A stretch of DNA of 64,000 nt from Alisma plantago-aquatica (GCA_963693085.1 OY856413.1:747146556-747210555); one strand, 5' to 3'; positions 36,193 to 46,672 are shown, counted from the first letter of the stretch. Notes: a model not told the origin generated them from the sequence alone. Translations and numbers: made by a program.

Positions 36193-36797
36193 TTTTCATC
36201 TATCCTATATGCTTTTCTTATGTTTTGATCGCCATTTCTTGCTAATATGCTAAAAATCAATTTTCATGTTTCTTTTTGCCTTATTTTTCTCTTATTTTTG
36301 GGTATTTTTTGCAAATGCTTGTTTTATCACAAAATAGTACCCAATGATGAGTGATATGTGCCTAAGTATGTTCAAAATGCAAAATGGACTTGAAAAATAA
36401 ATTTAATTAGCACTCTAATGGCTAAAAATTAGAATTTCTAATATTGGTTTAGTTGGACCATCGGTCGAGTTACCAACTCGACCGATCACTGGTTGGGAGC
36501 TTTTTTAAAGAGTTGATCAGTCGAGTTTTTGAGTCACAAAACTCAACCGATGGTGGGTCTGGAGCAAACATAAGTTAGGTTTGGACGACTTTTCTCCCTC
36601 TCAACTAGAGAAAAATCGACTGATCCAACCTCTAGTTCCCTCAAGCTCTCAACCCTAGCCCCGACCTTCCTCTCCCTAGCCCTAGTTCAACCTAGATCGA
36701 CCTTCCTTGACCTCTTTCCCATCAACCCTAGGTGTGTGGATGGTTTGTGGTGATTTTTTCCTTATTTTTGATCTCTTCATCCTCTCATTTCATCTAC
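36193..36797 (+). other. Post-pol spacer with a perfect palindrome
   Basis: AT-rich sequence after pol. At 36460-36486 two 12-base arms, atcggtcgagtt and its exact complement, flank three bases; a looser ggtcgagtt-type pair follows to 36555. The same motif is clustered in the LTRs. The last part (36590-36780) is pyrimidine-rich and could be a leader for the following ORF. Confidence 0.6.
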
Positions 36798-38446
36798 ATG
36801 GCGTCAAATAGGAGAAAGAGAGCGACCCCAGCTGGGGCACCATCCTCCTCTTTTAACTTGCATCTCATACCCTTCGACGATACCTTTTGTCTCCAATGAG
36901 GCTCTCAATAGGTACAAGGAGCTCCTTCCTAGGAGCCCCTTTCCGTTTCATGCCCTTTTTGAGCCAACCCCATGTAGACAAAGGGTTATCAATCAAGTAG
37001 TCAAGTTGTTATATGATCACCACCTCTCTACCTTGTGTGTCAAACTCATGCTACAACAATTCCATAACAAGTACGAAAGTCGTTCATGAATTCTATGCTA
37101 ACTTGCAATGGAATTATGACACACTTGTACCCCCAACTAATTCTCAAGTAGTCCTCACTTACATGATTGCTGGGAAGAAATTCTAAGTCTCCAAGGATAC
37201 CCTGAACATCTTCTTCTCGGGTACTGAGGTGATTGATACTTGGAGGAAGGATTGTCCCGAGTATTTTGACCTAGTTCACCCTAACGCCTTCTATAAGAAG
37301 TATCATCTCACTCTTCCTGATATTCATAAATACTTGAAGAAGCCTTAGTTTCCCTATAGGAAGAAGTGTACCCTTCCCTCCTCTTCCTTAGACCTCAAGA
37401 ATCGCATACTCACCCTAGTTGTTAACTTCAATATTTATCGCAAGAAAAATTTGACTAAAATTGCAGAAAGTACTACAGTGATTATGTTCTATCTCTTGAA
37501 GAACATCAGAGTCAAATGATCTCATTATGTCCTTCACCACATGACCTATTTTGACTTTGGAAAGAACACCCGTGGCACCTATAAACCCTACCTAGCCCTG
37601 ATTTGTGGTGTTTTCAAGTTTTCACTGGCAAATCTCTTTTCCATGACCTTCATTACAAACCAACCCCGAAAGGAGTTTGCATTAGTGAGACCAAACTTTA
37701 GAAGTATGTGCCTATCCCTTCCTCTACCACACCCAGAGCCTCCACCTCTACCTCCACCCGTGAACCTCCACCACCTTAGCCTTCCCGACATGCCTACGCC
37801 TCATTCCATGATCAAATGAAATCATCATGGACTACATGATGCATCAATGAGCGTATAACCTTCCGGTTCAAGAGAACATGCATCAGGATCTATGTGCCAT
37901 CACGTCCAACATGAACCTATCCTAGGCACAACCTTATCCTTCCTACCCACCCTACCCAGGAGGTAACTATGCATCCGATGCATATGATCACTTTTAGCCA
38001 GCCCCTCCACCTACTGCTTCTGCTGCTACACCCTCTAATATTAGTGGATCTACCCCTGGAGTGTTGCCTCTTCCTACTGACCCTTTAGCCTTCCTGCTTG
38101 TTGGCCTTGGTACTTATGCTCCCTCTTTCCTTCTGGCCAATGAGCTCCATTCTCTTGGCATGTCTTGGGATGAGTAGAATGCTCATTGGCCCAGTCCTGG
38201 TTTTGGTTCCTCTATCGATGAGGAGATACTAGATCAGGCTAATGAGTAAGTAGAGTTGTTGATGAGGAGGCTTCTGAGGATGATGACGGTGATGATGGTT
38301 CTGATGATGGCTTTGTTGGTGACTCTAGTGATGAAGGTGATGTTGTTGCACCTTCAAATGAAGATGACGACTATGAGCCAGAGGCCTCAGATGCTGACGT
38401 CAATGATGTTGTTGATGATGTGGACATAGATGACCTAGATGTTTAG
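36798..38446 (+). pseudogene. Extra ORF after copia pol (plant transposon-protein-like)
   Basis: Lies where Sireviruses carry an additional, sometimes env-like, ORF. The start MASNRRKRATPAGAPSSSFN is followed, after a frame change, by VSNEALNRYKELLPRSPFPF and FEPTPCRQRVINQVVK. Then come VHEFYANLQWNYDTLVPPTN, YFDFGKNTRGTYKPYLALIC and GVFKFSLANLFS, a proline-rich stretch (37730-37800), and an acidic C-terminus rich in Asp and Glu from about 38265 to the stop at 38444. The motif order 'alNRY-LL-fp-rgFe' then 'v-EFYAN-w' is that of the putative plant transposon protein family often found between pol and the 3' LTR. I see no signal peptide or membrane segment, so an envelope role is not supported. 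Numerous stops and frameshifts are present. Function unknown. Confidence 0.65.
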
Positions 38447-38822
38447 ATTTTTTAGTTTTTAGTCTAGATGTTGAGCGTATATATCTTTCTAGGCTATTTT
38501 GTACTAAAAACATCTGGGCACATTTTATGAGCTATACTATTTATCATCATGTTTTCATCATTTTGGGTTGTAGTTGTTTCTGAAGACATGCTCTCCGAGT
38601 TGTAATCTTGATCCTTTGTGTACTTACTCTTTGATTTACTACATCTCATGAGTTGGTTCCATGTTTACCATATTTTGATTATGACTTAGCTTTCATGTTT
38701 CTCTCGTCTCTATTTAGTGTATGCTTTGAGATTGCATGTTGCATGTTGTGGATGTATGTTTGGTTGTACTTGGAGAAGACCTATTTTGTGCTCTTCTACC
38801 CCCCTTCCTTTTTGATAATGTC

Positions 38823-38837
38823 AAAAGGGGGAGAGAA
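38823..38837 (+). promoter_or_regulatory. Upstream (second) polypurine tract
   Basis: aaaagggggagagaa lies about 290 bases before the 3' LTR and nearly repeats the tract at 39114. The preceding cccccttcctttttga is complementary to it, so the DNA can form a short hairpin. Repeated polypurine tracts are reported for Sireviruses. Confidence 0.7.
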
Positions 38838-39113
38838 GTTCAATGTTTTTAAGCTCAAGCATATTTCTTTTATTGTCTATGTGTTCCTTTTCTTGTTTTT
38901 TATATGCTTTATCATGTGACTTGCTAAAGAACCATATAGTATACATGTTATATTGTTTTGTGTAGATAGACTAACTATGCAGGTAACAATAAGAATAGAT
39001 TGATGGGGAGCAATTCACATTGTTCAAATCATGAACCCCCCTGTAATTTACAAGGCAAAGGTATAACTTTACATATCCTTTTCAATATGATTGAGTAATA
39101 GTTTGTTGTTGTC

Positions 39114-39127
39114 AAAAAGGGGGAGAA
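39114..39127 (+). promoter_or_regulatory. Polypurine tract at the 3' LTR
   Basis: aaaaagggggagaa directly abuts the 3' LTR, the standard primer for plus-strand synthesis. Confidence 0.88.
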
Positions 39128-40587
39128 TGTTGACTTGAGAGTTATGCTTTGCCCATATTTTGATAATGACTTAACCATTTCATTCCTATGTATCTAATAT
39201 GTTTCTTCAAGATTGATTTTAGGCTTTAGGTACATGAAAAGGATCAAATTACACAAGCCCTAGCTTGTGCAAGTTCAATTCAAAAGCATTGCAAGTGCAC
39301 TTTTTGGGAAATCACCCCAAATGACCTTAGATTAATTTTGTAATCACTTGTATTGATGATATCACTTGTAACTAAGTTGAGAAAAAATTAGGGACACTTA
39401 ATTCCAACATTTGGTCACTCAAAAGTCAAATTAGGAAATTTGTCACAAGCTGTTTATCGGTCGAGTTGGAGACTCGACTGATCCAGTGATGGATTTTCTG
39501 AAGATGACCAATCAGTCGAGTTGCACACTCATGGAACTCGGCCAATCAATCAACTAAGAAAAACTAATTTTGACTTAGTTTCCCAGGACAAACTTGACCG
39601 ATAGTTTGAAAATTGCCTTTATCACTTAATGGATCGGTCAAGTTATCTTTCTTAAAACTCGACTGAATGTACTATACGGAAAATGTTGAAAAAGTGATTA
39701 TAACCATTGGAGAGTTGTTTTGAGTGAGAGTAGATCCATTGTAACTTGGAAAATGGCTATATTTCACCCTTAAGTGATGCCACACTCAAGGGAACACCCC
39801 CAGCTATAAATAGGACCCCTTGGAGTTCATTCCAAGTTTTCTCATTCATACTATTCTAAGTCCTTGTTGCAGTTGAGTGTTTTGCAACTCCTTGAGCCCC
39901 TTTCTCTCTATTATGTACAAAGCATTTGGTGATCATGAGTGAGTTAGGCTAGTTGTAAGAGATCTACCTCCATATTCTTATAAAGCTCTCATTCCATTCC
40001 ATCTTCCCTACCCCTTTCTTAAAGAAGAAAATGTTGAAGCAAGTTACACTGAGTGAAGGTGAAGCTATTGTTGTTCTTCTTCAAGGTTAAAGAAGAGGTG
40101 AAGATCTTCTCCAGGTGAAGGAGAAGGGAAAGGCCAAGATTCAAGAAGAGTGGGCAAATTCCTTCAAGGCCAAATACTTGGTGCAAGTGTGGGTAAGTCC
40201 TTGTTGAAGGCTGAAGACATCTTGATCAAGTGGGTAAGTCCTTGTGTAGGTGGAAGACTCTTGTCTTGAATAGGTAAGTCCTTGAATGTATGGTGGTCTC
40301 CTTGTATCTCTTATGAATGAATATAAGTATAGACGGATTGCAAAGTCCTAGAGGTTGACCTCTCTAGGTAGTGGATTGACTCTCTCCTAGTTTGGAGAGT
40401 GGAACCACTTTAAACCACCTTATCCAAGTGCATGTTTCAATTTCTTTCATCCTTGCTATGTTTGCTTAGTTAGGACTTCAAATTGCTATTAAGTTGTTAG
40501 TTTTAATTGATAGAATTTGAAGTCCTAACTTATCTTGTGAGAATTTTGAAGCTCTATTCACCCCCCTCTAGAGCCCTAGATCCAACA
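39128..40587 (+). repeat. 3' LTR of the Sirevirus-like element
   Basis: Same ends as the 5' LTR. TATA box ctataaatag at 39804-39813, palindromic motifs around 39455-39665. Followed by the target duplication ataag (40588-40592). Confidence 0.92.
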
Positions 40588-40592
40588 ATAAG

Positions 40593-40663
40593 ATCCCTTC
40601 ATCCAGCTTTTGAGACAAAAGACTATTTTTACTACATCTGAAGGTGTCCTGAAATGTTACAAA
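40593..40663 (+). repeat. Displaced tail of the old long LTR
   Basis: Continues the LTR that starts at 11341: atcccttcatccagcttttg aligns with attcctttattctgggtttg at 60968-60987, and the following aaaagactatttttac with the same region of that LTR. tggtatgaagc at 40666 may be a worn primer-binding site, implying that internal sequence of this element follows. Confidence 0.5.
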
Positions 40664-41811
40664 TTTGGTATGAAGCATTAATGAGATTCGCCGGTCTAAA
40701 CTTTTTGATACAAGTAGAATTTTACATATTTTTATGATTCAAATATCTTTCTAATGTAGAATTTGTACTTAAGGTATAGTATCATCATGAAACTCAATCA
40801 TTTGAAGAAAAACATGGAAGTATGTTTCATTTTGTCCTACCAAGAATGAAACAAGGTGAGGATGAAACCATCTGGTCTTATGATTTTTGTACACGTGGGT
40901 TATGTACAATAGGTCAACCTCATCTTCAATGGAATATATCGAGAGGTTATCTAGAGGTTCTCTTTTTTTATCAAAAAGGATATCCAATCAAGGATGATAG
41001 AGAAAGTCATGATGGTAAAAAAGTTCATGAATATAATTGCTATTGTGGGTAGTGATGGTGTGCATATTAGTAGTCATCATATAATCAACCAGAGACTGTA
41101 GATTGTGGATCTTGTTTCCCTTAAATAAAAAAAATTTAGAATTCTTTTATGTTGCAAATGAGGCATCCAGTCTCTTATTTGTTGCAGTCTGTATTAAATT
41201 GGTTTGAATCAATATTACGGACAAGGTAAAGTAACTCATGATTAAATCTTCATCTTTTTTTTTATTTTACCAAAGTTGATATTCTTCCAAGGAAACAAAG
41301 TTGCTTTGATTTGTTTTTTGAGATTTTGGTCATTAGTAGAACCTGGAGAATAGTCACGGTCATGGTACATCTAGTTAGTTTTAATAATGAGAACCAAGTA
41401 ATTACCAATGTACAAAACTAGAGTGCTACTTGGATAGCGCTAGACTTGTTTCCCAGTACCATCCGTTGAAGCTCTTCCTTTTTACCAACTTGATACCACG
41501 ATAAGTTGCTAGGTGGAGAGGAGAATAAGAGGTCAACTATCGGAGGGTAGTGTGAGGAACTTTTAACTACAACCAATTCATGTAATTGCTAATTCTGTTT
41601 TAGATAATTTTGGGTAGCTTTGGTAACCTGGTTGATTCAATTAGACTAACCGGTTATTTGGTAAGTTGTTTCTATAAATCTAGATATTATGTGACAAATA
41701 TAAATCTAGAGATAATTATATGGGCTTTAATGTCTAATCAATGGGGTCACCGATTCAAAATGCATATGAACCATCCCAACTATAAGCATATGTACTTGTT
41801 AGCGACTCATA
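40664..41811. other. Unassigned, possibly internal part of the old LTR element
   Basis: No gag or pol motif could be read. Short open frames are present but unrecognised. Confidence 0.4.
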
Positions 41812-42070
41812 GCCCTTGTTTGGTTCAGGACTGGGATTCTGTAATCTAGACTGCGTTAGTCAGGGTTAATTAGTAAATCTGGATTGGGGTAGTCTGCATC
41901 CAGTCTGATTCTATTTTGGCAACCCAGACTGATTCTGGTCAGCTGGTTAGGATTGAGTCTAGATTTAGTCTGATTCTGTTTGGCTACCAATCAGGTTCCA
42001 GTCTGATTCTGTTTGGCAACCAAGTCATGATATGACTATCTTGTCCTGATCTGGCTATCTTGTTCTATTC
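41812..42070. repeat. Left terminal region with repeated cagtctgattctg motif
   Basis: Four versions of agtctgattctgtttggcaa occur between 41900 and 42030. They resemble subterminal repeats of DNA transposons that bind transposase. Confidence 0.5.
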
Positions 42071-42477
42071 GATAAGAATAGTTTGTCCTTTTGTTACATA
42101 ATAGATTTAAAAATAATGACCGCAGAACTGTGTTGACCGTGCAATGCAAGATTAACATTTAGAATAAATATATACTTTTGTACAGGATTGATTATGTTTG
42201 TTGTTATTCATAGTATTACTTTTATATGTATATTTAAAGTAAATATTACTTTAACCACTACTGTGTGAATGCATGGCACATGCCTTGTTGTATGTATACT
42301 TGTGTATTTTGTATAAATAGATAAGTAACAAAATAATTGGGGACAGACAACTTAAATTTTTCATAATAACAATATTCTGTTACACTACAACATAACATGC
42401 ACACAAGTGTAATCACAATTTGAAATATAAAAAGGTCAAATGAAATTAGACACTAATATGCATTCACTGTACTCATT

Positions 42478-42549
42478 TTCTGCATCATTATTGGCTCGAA
42501 CAACATTAGGTTGTTTTCTGCATCATTACTGGCTCGAACAACATTAGGT
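42478..42549. repeat. 36-bp tandem duplication
   Basis: tgcatcatta(t/c)tggctcgaac plus aacattagg is present twice in a row with one difference. Two further near-identical aaaagtaattgttc blocks follow at about 42627 and 42650. Confidence 0.7.
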
Positions 42550-42829
42550 ACAAGGAACTTTGTTCAACCAGCGGTATTAAAGTAAACCAAATATATCAGA
42601 TTTATATTCTAATTGAAATACGTATAAAAGTAATTGTTCTACAGAAATATAAAAGTAATTGTTCCACAAAAAATGAGATGACATATCTTACATCAAAACT
42701 TAAATATCAAAAATAAGATAAAATTATGTCTAAATGGGCAAATGTGGCATGTTTCAGCGAAGCGGAGACAAAAAAAAGGAACGGTTTGTCCTATAGTTAC
42801 CTATATCTAGAAATCTAAAAGCAGTCTAA

Positions 42830-43209
42830 GATGATGACCAGCCACTATGATGCCCATTCTTCGATGTGGATGCAGGTTTTTGTTGATCCCAGGTGGGACC
42901 GTCCCAGTTGCCCCATCTTAGGGCCTCATCGTACTCGTCCCATGACATGGGACACTCTTCCTATAGTGCTACCATGTCTGGTTCTTTGACATTGTCTTTC
43001 GGCCTATCAAATAAAAGTGGTAGATGACAAATTGGGTGAGTGACACCGGCGTTGCTTTGTTCTGGACTCGCATTTGGGGAATGAGACTGGGAAGGCTCGC
43101 AATACTTTTTCTTGCACATGAGTTTTTTTTTCACATATTTCTCTATCCTTGCACGCGACATCATCATTTTTTCGAACTTTGAACGCAACTTTCTAAACCT
43201 GTTTGACAT
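42830..43209 (-). pseudogene. Unrecognised coding fragment in the Harbinger region
   Basis: An open minus-strand stretch starts MSNRFRKLRSKFEKMMMSRA, a strongly basic, possibly helical start, then RIEKYVKKKLMCKKKYCEPS and PDMVAL. After one stop it continues EECPMSWDEYDEALRWGNWD and GPTWDQQKPASTSKNGHHSG. The composition (Trp and acidic residues after a basic part, few rare codons) looks like real protein. It lies downstream of the transposase on the same strand and could be a last exon of an additional transposon gene. No family recognised. Confidence 0.4.
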
Positions 43210-43263
43210 CTAAACATAATAAATAAGTATAAGTCCAAGAAAATTATGATAACAACAAAGTAA

Positions 43264-43427
43264 AAAAAAAGATTTTTTCACTTCCTTAGACAGAGCCCGC
43301 ATCCTTTTTCCAGCCATAGCCCGGATAACTGGCGGGTGATAAATCCAACGCTCCACAGCGTGGTTCGAACCTGGATCCCCCCGGAGGGGGACACCGTGCC
43401 TTACCAATTGCGCTAACGCTAACCGGG
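43264..43427 (-). mobile_element. tRNA-derived SINE with 17-bp target duplication
   Basis: On the minus strand it starts cccggttagcgttagcgc and has an intact A box (tagcgcaattggtaaggc) and a B box ggttcgaacc that matches the consensus. A tRNA-unrelated body follows, and the end is a T-rich run. tgataacaacaaagtaa occurs at 43247-43263 and 43428-43444, an exact 17-bp target duplication. Intact promoter boxes and duplications suggest a relatively recent insertion. A T-tail rather than A-tail is known for some plant SINE families; I cannot name the family. Confidence 0.88.
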
Positions 43428-43702
43428 TGATAACAACAAAGTAAGGCTGACAATAAGTTACACAGACTTGGAAAATATTTAAGAGAAATTGAAATAAAAA
43501 GTTAGTTTATTTGACATAAACTTCAACATATAATGGTTCATAATCGTTACAAAAATAAAAGTTGGCTAGCGAAAAAATATAAATAAGTACTCATTTGACC
43601 AACTAGTAATAGTAATAAACTAACTGTCACAATAATTTGCAATTAGTGTTCATAGTCATCAGCTCATGTATGTTTTTAAATGCATATAAAACAAAGAAAT
43701 GA

Positions 43703-44264
43703 TGTTTGTCACCAGTGATATCCAAAATGATGTTTGTCACCGGATCACTGCAGGATGGTTGAAATGGAGGAGTGCAACTAGAGTTTTATGCGATCAGAAG
43801 ATCCCTCTCAGGTTAAAAAGTAAGTTTTATAGAACAGCTATACGATCAGCCATGCTTTATGGGAGTGAATGTTGGGCGGTGAAGAAATAAGGTCTTAACA
43901 AGATGAACGTAGCTGAAATGTGTATGCTGAGATGGATGTGTGGGAAGACAAGAAAATATCGTTTGAGAAATGACTATATCAGAAATAAAGTGGGGGTGGC
44001 GAGCATTGAGGACAAGTTGTGTGAGGGCCGACTCAGATGGTACGGACATGTGCAACGCATACCTACTAGTGTGCCTATACGAAGCAATGCTATTGAGCCA
44101 AACACTATAAATAGAAGAAGAGGAAGACCTAAATTAACATGGGATGAGCATATAAAGAGAGATTTTGAATCTCTACATCTCAATCAGAATATGACCCATG
44201 ATAGAGCTGAATGGAAATGAAGGATCCATGCAGCCGACCCCAACATAGTTGGGATTGAGGCTTA

Positions 44265-44322
<58 letters not shown>
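43703..44322 (+). mobile_element. 5'-truncated RTE-type LINE
   Basis: Contains the C-terminal region that follows the RT in plant RTE elements: DIQNDVCHRITAGWLKWRSA, IPLRLKSKFYRTAIRSAMLY with GSECWAVKK, a stop, then MNVAEMCMLRWMCGKTRKYR, EGRLRWYGHVQRIP, RRRGRPKLTWDEHIKRDFES and a terminal IHAADPNIVG. It ends in a trinucleotide repeat as RTE elements do. ataaaacaaagaaatga (43686-43702) and ataaaataaagaaatga (44323-44339) form a 17-bp target duplication with one mismatch. Only about 620 bases of the 3' end were copied. One in-frame stop near 43888. Confidence 0.9.

Positions 44323-44324
<2 letters not shown>
44265..44324 (+). repeat. (GAT)20 microsatellite, RTE LINE tail
   Basis: Twenty uninterrupted gat units directly after the RTE coding end. 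They probably grew from the short repeat tail used in target-primed reverse transcription. Confidence 0.95.
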
Positions 44325-44359
44325 AAAATAAAGAAATGAACGTCCCTAAGGTGGTCAAT

Positions 44360-44790
44360 AATTTTTTGCAACTTCATTCGTTTCCTTCACCATCTAATCC
44401 CGCAGTTGCGTCATTGTTGTTTTCAACATTATTTAGGTATTCAACAACTCCTGCGGGGTAAATGCATTGAGTCGTCACAAAATTGTGTGGAATGACGGGT
44501 TGTATGACCAATAGATGAGGAGGTAGAAGAGGTCCCAAAATGAAATAATTTTCTCTAATGAACTCTCTCCTAGGGTACTGCCATCGAATTTGAACCTTGC
44601 TGAGAGATATGTAAGGTACCCCCATTAAGTTTCAAAAGTCACGCCACGCCTCCCTCCAATCTTGTGAAGTATATACTCCCTTCACACATCTCCCCAGGTC
44701 ATATTGGTTTCTCATCAAACCTTTGAGGACCATATCATTCTTTGTACATCATATGACATACGGCATCATACCATCACGTAATATATTACA
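44360..44790 (-). pseudogene. Unrecognised coding fragment, duplicate copy A
   Basis: Minus-strand reading: MVLKGLMRNQYDLGRCVKGV, YTSQDWREAWRDF, a stop, NLMGVPYISLSKVQIRWQYP, RREFIRENYFILGPLLPPHL and an Asn-rich end. The Trp/Tyr-rich, mostly open reading suggests a former exon. It is duplicated at 45005-45400. It lies downstream of the transposase on the same strand. Function and family unknown. Confidence 0.45.
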
Positions 44791-45004
44791 ATGGTAAGGA
44801 TTCATTATACAATGGTGTGGACGTAATATGATAATTGAAATATAACTATTTAATCTACATATATCTGTTGAATTAATAAAAAACCATCATTATGATATAA
44901 AATCATACATAAAGTAGCAATTTTATGATGTAGCTTTAACAGCAATCAAACTCATGGGTCCAATTGTAGAAAGTAAAAATAGATCATACACAAAGTAGTA
45001 AAAA

Positions 45005-45400
45005 GAAGTATACTTGCAACTTCATTTGTTGCCCTCACGACCTACTCCTACAACTCCATTGTTGTTGTTTTCAACATTGTTTAAGTGTTCTGCAACTCGT
45101 GGGGGGTCACATATTGTGCTAAGAGATGAGGAGGCAATAAATGTGCCAAAAGGAAACAATTTTGTCTGATAAAGTCTTTATTTTGGTTCTTTCAAATGGT
45201 TTTCAACTGGTTCAAGTTAGGAAATGCATCCCCGTTATGTTTTGAATGTCAATCTATGTCTCCATCCAAGACTCTCGAGTATAAAATCCACAGACACATC
45301 TCTCCATGTCATACTAACTTCTCATGGCATCAAGTAGGATCTGATCGTGATCTGGAAACAATAAAGCAAACACGTTCGTTGGATGCCCATCCACATTACA
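45005..45400 (-). pseudogene. Unrecognised coding fragment, duplicate copy B
   Basis: Diverged tandem copy of 44360-44790: both share gcaacttcatt, cattgttgttttcaacatt, agatgaggagg, and the acacatctccccaggtcatattgg / acacatctctccatgtcatactaa block in the same order. It has many indels and no useful open frame, so it is the more decayed copy. Confidence 0.5.
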
Positions 45401-45639
45401 AATTTTGTAAGTAATATATTTTAGAAGTAAGAGTGTATATCACAATTATGTAGATATAATATGATTATTCATTTTTAAATAACATACACCCTCCATAAAA
45501 CATTCATCAACATTATGATAAAAATTAGCAACCTTATAATGTAATTCAACGTTTATATCAGAGGATGAATTAAGAAAGTTTATAATGTTAATAACATCCA
45601 ATGGTAGACAATCTAAATCAATAAGACAATCTAAATCTA

Positions 45640-46568
45640 ACTATGCCATTCAACGTTATGGCATCATAGGAGGTGAAGGAATGTACAAAAGAAGACTATA
45701 AGTTTCCTCCAACTTGTCAATAGAGGTTTGTAGAACCTCATATTCGTACTTTTTGGATATGTATATATCTTCAGAGTTGTGATGGATTTCAACAAAGTCC
45801 TTCATGTTCATCTCCTGGCCCCACATTGAATTGCACTCTCCAGTAAGTAATACATTTCGCCCGACCTTTCACTCAGAATGCCAAAGTCATATAACCATGC
45901 ATCCTCTGTGTTAATCCACAAGGCTGCAACTAGACCACAATGACATCTCAAAATTTCAGATGGATTCATTGACAACTAAAACACGATTGTTGGTTAGTAA
46001 CATAATCAAATGTTCAGAACATAGATTTCAAATCTAATTTGAAGAGTATTTCGATAGGACAAGTTGACTATTCTAACATATAAGTGAAGTTTATTTGGAT
46101 AGATCATATTGTATTACCACTGTGACCCTCTTCCTTTGTTGAAGAGTCACTATCGGTCAGTAGGTGAAGTAGTTCATGAAGATATAGGCGCCTCTTCTTC
46201 AAAGTTGAAATTTCTGCTACTATCCTATCAGTGTCTTCCCTTGTCAAACAGACAAAGTTGCATTGTGCAATCCAGTTCTTGCGTTCGTTGCGTGCATAAG
46301 TAAGTTGTGTTACCAACTCATCCCTAACTATAGTAAGGGTGGCCACAGTAGGTTGTACTCATTGTGCGGGCAACATCATACAACATCTGTTTGGAACAAG
46401 ACCCCTACCACATGTAAAATATGGCTTGTGGGGGTTGTTGTCTTGAAATCGTCCATTTTCCACATCGGTGGCATCCATATACACCTGTACGATGCATTGG
46501 AAGACACATGGACACGATGGCATTCCATTCTCCATTTTAAGATAACCTAATGAAACATAATTTGACAT
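45640..46568 (-). pseudogene. Zinc-finger-like and coiled-coil coding fragments
   Basis: Three minus-strand pieces with exon-like appearance. 46358-46568: MENGMPSCPC, VQVYMDATDVENGRF and YFTCGRGLVP, reminiscent of a GRF-type zinc finger (C-x-C, then a GRF-like block, then Cys). 46104-46346: TIVRDELVTQLTYARNERKN and EDTDRIVAEISTLKKRRLYL, likely coiled coil. 45640-45975: ILRCHCGLVAALWINTEDAW, again a CHCG start like GRF fingers, followed by MNMKDFVEIHHNSEDIYISK and LQTSIDKLEETYSLL, another helical stretch. Two GRF-like modules each followed by a coiled coil suggest an internal duplication. It lies just downstream of the transposase on the same strand. The GRF assignment is weak. Confidence 0.4.
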
Positions 46569-46672
46569 TTTTAATTAGGAGGCATAAAAATATATTATAA
46601 ATTAAACATTTTAAGTCAAGTGGTAGATGAGTTCTCATATGTTATAGAAATGATGACAAGTACAAAGTAAGG

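Larger units (their letters stand above)
13088..40587 (+). mobile_element. Sirevirus-like copia element with nested insertions
   Basis: A complete but dead Ty1/copia retrotransposon: 5' LTR, Met-tRNA PBS, gag with zinc knuckle, coiled-coil and second zinc knuckle, protease, integrase, RT, RNase H, an extra ORF after pol, two polypurine tracts and a 3' LTR. Perfect 5-bp target duplications (ataag) bound it. Without the three insertions inside it (15192-17470, 18104-21999, 22333-32610) it would be about 11.1 kb. The long 3' region with an additional ORF, the repeated polypurine tract and LTR palindromes are features described for Sireviruses (SIRE/Maximus lineage). The LTRs differ at roughly 9 percent of positions in the first 190 bases, so insertion is not recent. 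Confidence 0.85.

Noticed and set aside
38653..38919. Open frame after the extra ORF, with a relative at 21661-22044
   Set aside because: Both cover the same non-coding post-ORF region of the retrotransposon, including the polypurine tract; no protein resemblance.
40769..41052. Overlapping open frames on both strands
   Set aside because: Short, unrecognised and not supported by composition or conservation visible here.
44173..44377. Poly-His and poly-Ser open frames
   Set aside because: Antisense translation of the (GAT)20 microsatellite.
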